NCBI RefSeq assembly: GCF_042432825.1
Contig: NZ_JBHLWN010000060.1
Coordinates: 1-64,000, forward strand
DNA: 64,000 nucleotides
Direction of reading: 5' to 3'
From: Gordoniibacillus chartarius
GTDB taxonomy: Bacteria > Bacillota > Bacilli > Paenibacillales > NBRC-103111
The notes beneath the pieces are model-generated. The model saw nothing but the letters and a program-made list of their open reading frames with translations. It did no database searches and was not told the origin of the DNA. Positions 1-6,141 of this stretch are shown here, piece after piece; positions within the stretch are counted from its first letter, which is position 1; each line of letters opens with the position of its first letter. Position numbers and translations under genes: made by a program.

Positions 1-173
1 CGCTCACCTTCTTCCCGGTACTTCCTCATCCATTTTTTAACCCGACCTGTATCATGTATTCGTAGATGTTCCGTAATCTCTCGATACGGCCACTTTTCCT
101 CCACATGCAACCGAATCGCTTCACGCTTCACCGATTCTGGATAGTGATGAAATTTTTGTCCTTTAACCGCCAT
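1..173 (-). CDS. IS3-family transposase OrfA, helix-turn-helix N-terminus (partial)
   Basis: Reading from an ATG at 173 toward the window edge gives 57 codons beginning MAVKGQKFHHYPESVKREAI, then a WPYREITEHL helix and a K-K-W-M-R-K-Y segment. This is the classical helix-turn-helix of IS3-family OrfA proteins, which binds the element's inverted repeats and is normally joined to OrfB (DDE integrase) by a frameshift. The C-terminal part and OrfB lie beyond position 1. No strong ribosome-binding site precedes the start, as is common in IS genes. Family assignment is by sequence pattern; the exact IS group is unknown. Confidence 0.75.
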   Translation of the reverse strand, partial: MAVKGQKFHHYPESVKREAIRLHVEEKWPYREITEHLRIHDTGRVKKWMRKYREEGE

Positions 174-227
174 TCATCGGAATAACCAGGGGGTTTTTCC
201 AATGTCTATTCTAAGGGGTGCACTTCA
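1..227 (-). mobile_element. End of an IS3-type insertion sequence (truncated by window edge)
   Basis: The first 173 bases encode the beginning of an OrfA-like transposase on the minus strand. A terminal motif reading TGAAGTGCACCCC on the minus strand lies at about 215-227, just upstream of that gene, where the left terminal inverted repeat of an IS3-type element would be expected. The rest of the element lies outside the window, so the second inverted repeat and target duplication cannot be checked. The exact outer boundary is an inference. Confidence 0.6.
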
Positions 228-250
228 ATAACTGATGGAGTTCTTTTTAT

Positions 251-856
251 TTACCCGCTGCTCCTGTCGACTAATTGAAAGGCGCCGTTTCCTATCAATT
301 GCGTGATCATAAGGGCGATCTCTTTGGGTGATTGACGTTTTTCCGTATCTATCCAATACTGAAGGATGCTTAGATTTGCCGATGCGACACTAGCAATGAG
401 GAAATCGAAGGGTAGTGAAGAATTCGACACTTTAGGGTGTGCAGGGTTCAGCAAGTTGGACAAATGCTGCTTTATCAAATAATCTTTGATGCGAATGCTG
501 TAAGACGGATCGCCTTTCGGTCCGAGAATAACTCGGAAAAAATCCGCATGTTCCCCAAAATACTCCACAACCTTCACTAATGCGGGATCGGGCTCTTTCT
601 TATGAGCAAACTGCAGGTAATCGTATGGATTCAGGCTGTCGATACGTGCTCTTAAGCCTTCCCATATTTCTTCTTTTACTTTTTGGAGCATATCCAGAGA
701 ATCCGTGTAGTGCAGATAGAAGGTGCCGCGATTTACGTCTGCTTTCTTGGTCACATCACTGACCGTAACCCGGTCTGCCCCTTTTTCTTCAATGACTTCA
801 AGTAAAGCCTTTTGCAAGAGCCGTCTTGTCCTCAGTTTTCTGCGATCCATCTTCAT
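251..856 (-). CDS. TetR/AcrR-family transcriptional repressor
   Basis: A 201-residue protein with the TetR N-terminal DNA-binding domain. RTRRLLQKALLEVIEEKG is followed by the VTVSDVTKKADVNRGTFYLHY helix-turn-helix signature, then a poorly conserved ligand-binding C-terminal half. An in-frame start 23 codons upstream exists, but the ATG at 856 is preceded by GGAGG at 10-nt spacing and begins where TetR proteins usually begin. It is divergent from an SDR dehydrogenase. The intergenic region contains a perfect 16-bp palindrome (995-1010) overlapping candidate promoters of both genes, which suggests that it represses itself and the dehydrogenase. The inducer is unknown. Confidence 0.85.
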   Translation of the reverse strand: MKMDRRKLRTRRLLQKALLEVIEEKGADRVTVSDVTKKADVNRGTFYLHYTDSLDMLQKVKEEIWEGLRARIDSLNPYDYLQFAHKKEPDPALVKVVEYFGEHADFFRVILGPKGDPSYSIRIKDYLIKQHLSNLLNPAHPKVSNSSLPFDFLIASVASANLSILQYWIDTEKRQSPKEIALMITQLIGNGAFQLVDRSSG

Positions 857-968
857 CCCTGCGAGTCCTCCAATTTTTTTATGTGTAATCGACAGATTAC
901 CTTCATTCTGTTCATTACTGTACATATCCCGGATATTCCAACGATTGAGTATTTTTCGACTCTTCCAT

Positions 969-998
969 ACTATATAACTTGTAATTCAAGATAATCAA
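969..998 (-). promoter_or_regulatory. Candidate promoter of the TetR gene
   Basis: On the minus strand TTGATT (993-998) and TATAGT (969-974) are separated by 18 nt, a reasonable sigma-A promoter. The -35 box overlaps the left arm of the 16-bp palindrome, consistent with autorepression. Inferred from pattern only. Confidence 0.4.
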
Positions 999-1010
999 CA
1001 CTAGTGTTGA
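995..1010. promoter_or_regulatory. Perfect palindrome TCAACACTAGTGTTGA, likely TetR operator
   Basis: The 16-bp sequence TCAACACTAGTGTTGA is identical to its reverse complement. It lies in the divergent tetR/SDR intergenic region, overlapping the -35 box of the TetR promoter and the likely -10 region (TTGTAA at 979, TAGTGT at 1002) of the dehydrogenase. Length, symmetry and position match operators of local TetR regulators. Binding is inferred. Confidence 0.65.
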
Positions 1011-1036
1011 ATAAAATGCGGAGGGGTAGTGGACAC

Positions 1037-1888
1037 ATGAATGGGTTGAAACAACAACGCATCGTTATGGTAACAGGTGCGAATTCCGGGCTGGGCAAAG
1101 CGACGGCACTTTCTTTAGCCAAGCAAAATGCTAGAGTCGTAATGGTCTGCAGAGATCCACATCGAGGAGAGCTCGCAAAAGAAGAAATCGTGAAGGAAAG
1201 CGGCAATCCGAATATCGATTTGATGATTTGTGACTTCTCCGCATTGTCTAATGTTAGAAGGTTGGCGGCGGAATACACGAACAACTATGGTCATCTGGAC
1301 GTATTAATCAATAATGCGGGCGTTATAACGCGAGAGCGGCAGCTCACTCAAGACGGTTACGAAATGCAATTTGGCGTCAACCATCTGGCACCATTTTTAT
1401 TAACCAACCTGTTGTTAGAACAGCTTATGATCAGTAAGGCGGGGCGGATCGTGACGGTCTCTTCGCTTGGACATTATTATGGCAAGATTCATTTTGACGA
1501 CTTACACTTCTCGAAGCGTTATCGCTTTTTTAAAGCCTATGCTCAGACGAAACTAGCTAACATTCTGTTCACTTACGAGCTGGCCCGTCGTTTAGAGGGA
1601 ACGGGGATAACCGCAAATTGTCTGAATCCCGGGGAAGCGAAGACCAATATTAGTGTTTATACGGAAGGAGGATTTGCACAATTACTAACTACACTGTTTA
1701 CCCCTTTCCTGAAAACCCCGGAGGAGCATGCGGATACATCCGTTTATCTTGCATTGTCTCCTGAAGTGGAAGGAATGACGGGGAAATATTTCAGTAACCG
1801 AAAAATAGTAAAATCCAAGCCAATGACCTATGACCGGCACTTAGCCTCCCGACTTTGGGAAGTAAGTGCCGCGATGGTTAAGCGATGA
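1037..1888 (+). CDS. Short-chain dehydrogenase/reductase (retinol-dehydrogenase-like)
   Basis: A 283-residue NAD(P)-dependent oxidoreductase of the SDR superfamily. It has the glycine-rich cofactor motif TGANSGLGKA near the N-terminus, the NNAG motif, the active-site serine in TVSSLG and a YAQTK catalytic Tyr/Lys pair. The layout resembles the retinol dehydrogenase/WW-oxidoreductase branch, often called 'SDR family NAD(P)-dependent oxidoreductase'. The start at 1037 is chosen because GGAGGGG lies 10-11 nt upstream and because the longer frame (from 1004) would begin inside the operator palindrome. Divergence from the TetR gene suggests induction by a TetR ligand, perhaps a reactive carbonyl. 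The substrate is unknown. Confidence 0.85.
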   Translation: MNGLKQQRIVMVTGANSGLGKATALSLAKQNARVVMVCRDPHRGELAKEEIVKESGNPNIDLMICDFSALSNVRRLAAEYTNNYGHLDVLINNAGVITRERQLTQDGYEMQFGVNHLAPFLLTNLLLEQLMISKAGRIVTVSSLGHYYGKIHFDDLHFSKRYRFFKAYAQTKLANILFTYELARRLEGTGITANCLNPGEAKTNISVYTEGGFAQLLTTLFTPFLKTPEEHADTSVYLALSPEVEGMTGKYFSNRKIVKSKPMTYDRHLASRLWEVSAAMVKR

Positions 1889-1935
1889 CGATGTGGATCT
1901 GTCAGCTGACCGTACTATAGACAATGTAGAGTCAA

Positions 1936-1964
1936 TATTGTAATTCGGGCATCTGTGATAAAAT
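1936..1964 (+). promoter_or_regulatory. Candidate promoter of the aldo/keto reductase gene
   Basis: A TGATAAAAT extended -10 element (-10 box 1959-1964) with TATTGT about 17 nt upstream precedes the gene by about 50 nt. Pattern-based. Confidence 0.35.
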
Positions 1965-2011
1965 GGAAATTGACTTCTGTATCATGAAATTCCCAGGGAG
2001 CGTGTGCGCGC

Positions 2012-2995
2012 ATGGAATATGTTAAGCTTGGCCGAAGTGGACTTGAAGTTTCCCGTATTTGCCTGGGCTGCATGAGCTACGGGATACCCAATCGCGGATC
2101 GCATCCGTGGACGCTGGACGAAGAGCAGAGCAGGCCCTTTATTAAAAGGGCGATTGAACTGGGAATCAACTTCTTTGATACCGCTAACGTATATTCAGAC
2201 GGAACCAGCGAGGAAATTGTCGGCCGCGCTTTAAAGGACTTCGCGCCCCGCGACGAAGTTGTCATCGCGACCAAAGTGCACGGTCGTGTACGTTCCGGAC
2301 CTAACGGCGGCGGTCTATCCCGCAAGGCGATCATGAGTGAAATCGATAACAGCCTAAAGCGGCTTGGTACCGATTACGTCGATCTGTATCAAATCCATAG
2401 ATGGGACAACGGAACGCCAATCGAGGAGACGATGGAGGCGCTCCACGATGTGGTGAAAGCGGGGAAGGCGCGTTATATCGGCGCGTCCTCGATGTATGCC
2501 TGGCAGTTCCTCAAAGCTCAGCATGTCGCTGAACGAAACGGCTGGACTCGATTCGTTTCGATGCAAAATTATTTGAATTTGCTGTATAGGGAAGAAGAAC
2601 GGGAGATGCTGCCGCTTTGCCGGGAAGAGGGAGTCGGCGTCATTCCTTGGAGCCCGCTTGCGCGCGGCCGATTGACACGTGATTGGGATGAACAAAGCGC
2701 CAGGTCTGAGACGGATGAGTTTGGGAAGTCACTCTATGCGCAAACCGCCGATGCCGACCGCATCGTAGTAAACCGTGTCGCAGAGATCGCCTCCGCCCGA
2801 GACATTCCCCGGGCGCAAGTCGCACTTGCGTGGGTGCTGCAGAAGGAGCCGGTGACGGCACCGATCGTCGGGGCGACCAAGCCTCATCATTTGGAGGACG
2901 CCGTCGCCGCTTTATCCGTGAAACTAACGCCGGGTGAAGTGGCGAGCTTGGAGGAGCCGTATGTACCACACCCCATCATGGGCGGGTTAAATTAA
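2012..2995 (+). CDS. Aldo/keto reductase
   Basis: A 327-residue (alpha/beta)8-barrel NADPH-dependent oxidoreductase. The N-terminal YVKLGRSGLEVSRICLG, the FFDTANVYSDGTSEE motif (catalytic Asp and Tyr), VVIATK (catalytic Lys) and YQIHRWD (catalytic His) supply the complete AKR tetrad. WSPLARGRL and the C-terminal PIVGATKPHHL cofactor region complete the fold. It resembles the YajO/AKR-type general reductases of soil bacteria. It lies downstream of the SDR with its own likely promoter and ends at a bidirectional terminator shared with the convergent SDR. The physiological substrate cannot be deduced. Confidence 0.9.
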   Translation: MEYVKLGRSGLEVSRICLGCMSYGIPNRGSHPWTLDEEQSRPFIKRAIELGINFFDTANVYSDGTSEEIVGRALKDFAPRDEVVIATKVHGRVRSGPNGGGLSRKAIMSEIDNSLKRLGTDYVDLYQIHRWDNGTPIEETMEALHDVVKAGKARYIGASSMYAWQFLKAQHVAERNGWTRFVSMQNYLNLLYREEEREMLPLCREEGVGVIPWSPLARGRLTRDWDEQSARSETDEFGKSLYAQTADADRIVVNRVAEIASARDIPRAQVALAWVLQKEPVTAPIVGATKPHHLEDAVAALSVKLTPGEVASLEEPYVPHPIMGGLN

Positions 2996-3010
2996 GGGAA
3001 GACGCTAAAA

Positions 3011-3043
3011 GGGCAGCCGATTCATCACGATCGGCCGCCTTTG
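3011..3043. terminator. Bidirectional intrinsic terminator
   Basis: A GGCaGCCGAT / ATCGGCcGCC stem with one bulge per arm and T-rich tracts on both outer sides (TTT to the right, TTTT on the minus strand) sits between the convergent aldo/keto reductase and SDR genes. Confidence 0.65.
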
Positions 3044-3059
3044 TACTTACGGAAATCAC

Positions 3060-3845
3060 TCAGTCCCAGCTTTTCAAAGGCGGCTTGAGCCCGTCTTCGA
3101 TCCACAAGAAGCGGCCATTGACTCCGTCGGACTCCTGCTTCGTCAAATTGACGATCAAATCGGTGGATTTCTCGGGGGCGTCTCCTCCGGTGTCCTCTAC
3201 CCAATCGATCCACCTCTTCATATCTCCGTTTGCTTCGGATGCTTGGCGTATCGCTTCGAACATTTCCGTCTTGACTTCTCCGGGATGCATCACGTTGGCT
3301 GTCACGCCGGTGCCTTCCACTTCGACGGCCAGCTGCCTCGTAAAATGGTTCAATGCGACTTTGCTTACGGCGTAGGCGCTGTTCGTCGGTTTGGGATTCG
3401 ATAAAGAAGCGGCGGAGGAAATATTGACGATGCGCCCCCAGCCTTGTTGAATCATTTCTTTGACAAACGCTCTGCATATGAAATAAGGGCCTGCCGTATT
3501 GATCATAAGCGTGTTGACCCAAAGGTCGGGGGCGCTATTCGAGATAGGTTCGGTTTCTCCGTAAATCCCCGCCGCATTCACTACAATCGATGGCACACCG
3601 ACGTTAGTCAAAACATATTGCGCCAATCCGTCAACGCTTGCTCTATCGCTCACATCCGCTTTATATATGGCGGCTTTGCCACCCGCAGCCTCTATGATTT
3701 TCTGCGTTTCCGCTAAATGATTCTCCCTGCGGCCGACAAGCACGACCATGGCCCCATGTTCGGCAAGCCCCTTGGCGATCGTCTTTCCGAGTCCGCTGCC
3801 TGCTCCTGTTACTAGTGCAATCTTTCCGGCTAAGCTACCTGACAC
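3060..3845 (-). CDS. Short-chain dehydrogenase/reductase
   Basis: A classical SDR of 261 residues. It contains TGAGSGLGK (cofactor loop), a VLVGRR segment typical of NADP preference, NAAG, the catalytic serine in VNISSAAS and YAVSK (Tyr/Lys). The C-terminal RFLWIEDGLKPPLKSWD resembles 3-oxoacyl-reductase-like or glucose-dehydrogenase-like SDRs. The start is taken as GTG at 3845, because GGGAGG lies nine nucleotides upstream; the next upstream start (TTG at 3854) would abut the ribosome-binding site. It is monocistronic and convergent with the aldo/keto reductase. The substrate is unknown. Confidence 0.85.
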   Translation of the reverse strand: MSGSLAGKIALVTGAGSGLGKTIAKGLAEHGAMVVLVGRRENHLAETQKIIEAAGGKAAIYKADVSDRASVDGLAQYVLTNVGVPSIVVNAAGIYGETEPISNSAPDLWVNTLMINTAGPYFICRAFVKEMIQQGWGRIVNISSAASLSNPKPTNSAYAVSKVALNHFTRQLAVEVEGTGVTANVMHPGEVKTEMFEAIRQASEANGDMKRWIDWVEDTGGDAPEKSTDLIVNLTKQESDGVNGRFLWIEDGLKPPLKSWD

Positions 3846-4160
3846 GACATTCAACCTCCCGGCGTTACATCATAAGATCTACTAAGAACTTATAGGAAAA
3901 TGCAGAGGGCGTCCATGTTTTTTTGCGCGTGCGCCACACCATACTAGTTTATTGCCCTGAATGATCGCAAGGAGGATTTCGAATGATTTTGTCGAATGAT
4001 TCAGGAAAATCTTGTCGTTAATAGGCGTAAATATAGATATTTTGATCGTTTATGCCGCCTTCCGTGCTTTTGCCAGGATGCGGAAAAGGTATGGGCCAAC
4101 GGTTCCACAACATATTTTTCTGAATACAACACTTGACGACAGACTAGGCGGAGGAAAGAT
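3846..4160. other. Intergenic region with a 12-codon leader-like ORF
   Basis: 315 bp between the divergent SDR and nuclease genes. No convincing -35/-10 pair stands out. It holds one tiny ORF (3983-4021) with an ideal ribosome-binding site, listed separately. Confidence 0.4.
3983..4021 (+). CDS. Possible 12-residue leader peptide (uORF)
   Basis: The sequence AAGGAGG (3969-3975) is followed after seven nucleotides by ATG and a 12-codon frame, MILSNDSGKSCR, ending in TAA. The ribosome-binding site is as good as that of any gene in the window, but nothing else supports translation. It lies about 140 nt upstream of the nuclease gene and could be a leader peptide or chance. No homology can be claimed. 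Confidence 0.2.
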   Translation: MILSNDSGKSCR

Positions 4161-5078
4161 ATGTGGAAGGTACTAGGATGGATTTTCGTGCCGTATATGA
4201 TGCTTTTGTTTCAATGGAGGAAGTTGACACCTGCTAAGCGATATGCAGCCTTGGGTTACATCCTCATCATAATGATTGGCTCCGTGATGAGCTCAGGCAC
4301 TACAGACAGCCAACTATCGGCCCCGGTGACTCCACAATCTCCACCCATCACTACGGAGAAGCCTGCGGCGGAACCTGCGACAACGAATGGACAGGCAGCA
4401 CCAACGAAGAAGCAGATAGCAGAACAAGTAACAATAGAACCCCCCCAGCAAGCTGTGGCAGCCGATCAGAATAAGGCGGCGAAGGAAGTCGTAGCAGGGG
4501 TGAACCCAGCTTCCTATGACGCCGTGTTACATTTCCCGGGTGATCAATACCCCAAAACCGCTGCTCATATCATAAGTGCAATTCATCACGGGGAATCCGC
4601 TGTTTGCACAATTGATCGCAAGAATGCCGATCATAACCGGGCTCAATCCTTAGCAGGCATTCCTACAAAAAGTGGTTTTGATCGAGACGAGTTTCCAATG
4701 GCCATGTGCGCGGAAGGCGGGGAAGGGGCGGATATTGCCTACGTCGAATCGGCCGATAATCGCGGCTCCGGATCTTGGATAGGCAACAAGCTGGAAGGCT
4801 ATGCGGACGGAACCAGAGTGCTGTTTGTGGTGGATGGAATCAAAGAAGGCAGCGTACTGCCCGAAACGAAAGAGTCTTCTATAAATTCTGTAAATCCCCC
4901 TGCTGTAAGTGCCCAGAAGACGGAGACAAAGTCTGCTCCCGAGGCCGTAGCTGTTGTGAGCTTTGCCAATTGCACAGAGGCGAATAAAGCAGGACTTTTT
5001 AATATTCGTCGTGGAGAACCGGGTTACGGTTCGAAATTGGATCGCGATGATGACGGTGTAGCTTGTGAAAAGAAATGA
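4161..5078 (+). CDS. Membrane-anchored NucA/NucB-type deoxyribonuclease with C-terminal Excalibur domain
   Basis: 305 residues. The N-terminus has two hydrophobic segments (about 4-17 and 29-44), likely membrane anchors, followed by a Pro/Thr/Ala/Gln-rich linker (about 50-117). Residues 119-225 match the NucA/NucB DNase family: LHFPGDQYPKTAAHI, a VCTIDRKNAD segment, SGFDRDEFPMAMCAEGG and DNRGSGSWIGN all correspond to conserved family blocks, including the acidic catalytic region. NucA is the DNA-entry nuclease of Bacillus competence and NucB a sporulation nuclease. Residues 267-304 form an Excalibur calcium-binding motif, with NCTEANKAG and DRDDDGVACE. The combination suggests an extracellular, surface-tethered, metal-dependent nuclease. 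No ribosome-binding site better than GGAGG at 4150 was needed to set the start. Confidence 0.85.
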   Translation: MWKVLGWIFVPYMMLLFQWRKLTPAKRYAALGYILIIMIGSVMSSGTTDSQLSAPVTPQSPPITTEKPAAEPATTNGQAAPTKKQIAEQVTIEPPQQAVAADQNKAAKEVVAGVNPASYDAVLHFPGDQYPKTAAHIISAIHHGESAVCTIDRKNADHNRAQSLAGIPTKSGFDRDEFPMAMCAEGGEGADIAYVESADNRGSGSWIGNKLEGYADGTRVLFVVDGIKEGSVLPETKESSINSVNPPAVSAQKTETKSAPEAVAVVSFANCTEANKAGLFNIRRGEPGYGSKLDRDDDGVACEKK

Positions 5079-5130
5079 TATAGGCTTGCCGCGGATAGGC
5101 AGCGCGTCCGCGGCGATCCCTTCAAGGAAT

Positions 5131-5175
5131 AAAGATGGATGCCCGGTAATGATCCCGGGCTAATTCTGCATCTTT
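5131..5175. terminator. Bidirectional hairpin between nuclease and GyrI-like genes
   Basis: Outer arms AAAGATG/CATCTTT enclose an inner GCCCGG/CCGGGC stem (5141-5160). The right arm overlaps the last codons of the GyrI-like gene. A-rich and T-rich flanks would allow termination on either strand. Confidence 0.5.
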
Positions 5176-5618
5176 ATAGGTATGCAAATTTCGCAAAGAT
5201 CGTTGTTAAGCATTTCGCCTGTGTATTTTTCTATTATCGGTTTGTTATCTATTCGAAATTCGTTATGATGTACAGCTGACAACAATTCAGCCCATGCCCT
5301 TTGCATTTCTTCCGCTGTATGTTTTACTATGCAAACTGCATATTCCCCACCGTGAAATTCACTTTCGCAGATGGAATCGTCAATTGGGTAATCCCGGGAA
5401 ATGACAATGCATGCATCATATCTGCAGTTTTCAGGAAGTGTAGTTTCAGGGTTATCTTGTGGTATTCCCAATAGAATTGCCGATTCGTCAAGTAGGTTTC
5501 GTTCCATAGCCCATTCTTTTACCTTCTCCATTGCTTGCGCGTTGGCGGGGCCATACGGACCTGTTTGTCTAACATAAGCAATTCGATAGTTTGGAAGCGT
5601 TTCGACTTTCATCTGCAT
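5160..5618 (-). CDS. GyrI-like small-molecule-binding domain protein
   Basis: A 152-residue stand-alone GyrI-like/AraC-effector-binding domain. The N-terminal VETLPNYRIAYVRQTGPYG is the signature start of this fold; CRYDACIVI and GGEYAVCIVKHTAEEM form the repeated beta-alpha-beta elements, and the C-terminus ends ICIPIK. Such proteins bind amphipathic small molecules and either sequester them or resemble DNA-gyrase inhibitors; some hydrolyse cyclopropanoid compounds. There is no DNA-binding domain. AAAGGAAG precedes the ATG at 5618. It is monocistronic and convergent with the nuclease gene; the ligand is unknown. Confidence 0.8.
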   Translation of the reverse strand: MQMKVETLPNYRIAYVRQTGPYGPANAQAMEKVKEWAMERNLLDESAILLGIPQDNPETTLPENCRYDACIVISRDYPIDDSICESEFHGGEYAVCIVKHTAEEMQRAWAELLSAVHHNEFRIDNKPIIEKYTGEMLNNDLCEICIPIKMQN

Positions 5619-6141
5619 GTTTCATCTTCCTTTCATTGTAAGGTTCTCAGGCATTTCGAATGCTAACATGATATAAAATGAATTTCCATCTATTTTTTTG
5701 AAAATTTTGGTTTTCATTTCAAAAAAAATGAAGGCTGCAGGTGAAAAACCGGAGATTAATTGGATGGTTCCGCTCTAATCGACGGGCCATTTCTCTATGC
5801 GGAGCGAGTCTGAATGCAAGCTCCGAGCTTATGGACCGGAAAGGAAGTACCAAAGGTCGCCTACGCCTATATCGGCGATGTAGTTTCGCCCGTTCTGGTC
5901 AGCAGACGTTATGCGTGCTCCGAACCGGCGGCATGTCTACACCTGAAGCCGACACTCGCAAATAATGCGACTTCATCAAAAGAGTACTACCCCATAACCC
6001 GGCCGGTCAAAAATGTCCGATTGCCGGAAATGATATTGAAAGGGTAAGATACATGTGCACAAAGCCCGGCGGCTTTCTTTCCGTGCGGCCTCCGGGTATG
6101 AAGCAAGGTGAACATGCATTTGAGAGCAGGGGGAGTTTGGC
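5619..6141. other. Non-coding or decayed stretch upstream of the pectin locus
   Basis: 523 bp without a convincing gene. Two overlapping short frames (about 5741-5965 and 5814-6047, plus strand) have no ribosome-binding sites, no recognisable domains and compete with each other, so they are more likely decay products. A hairpin AAAGCC-cggc-GGCTTT followed by CTTT (6061-6080) lies about 60 nt before the lyase gene and may end upstream transcription or act in its leader. Confidence 0.4.
6061..6080 (+). terminator. Small hairpin upstream of the rhamnogalacturonan lyase gene
   Basis: AAAGCC (6061-6066) pairs with GGCTTT (6071-6076) around a 4-nt loop and is followed by CTTT. It is weak, and could be a terminator for readthrough or a leader element. 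Confidence 0.3.

Noticed and set aside
5741..6047. Two overlapping short genes before the pectin lyase
   Set aside because: No ribosome-binding sites, no recognisable domains and mutually overlapping frames; treated as decayed or non-coding.
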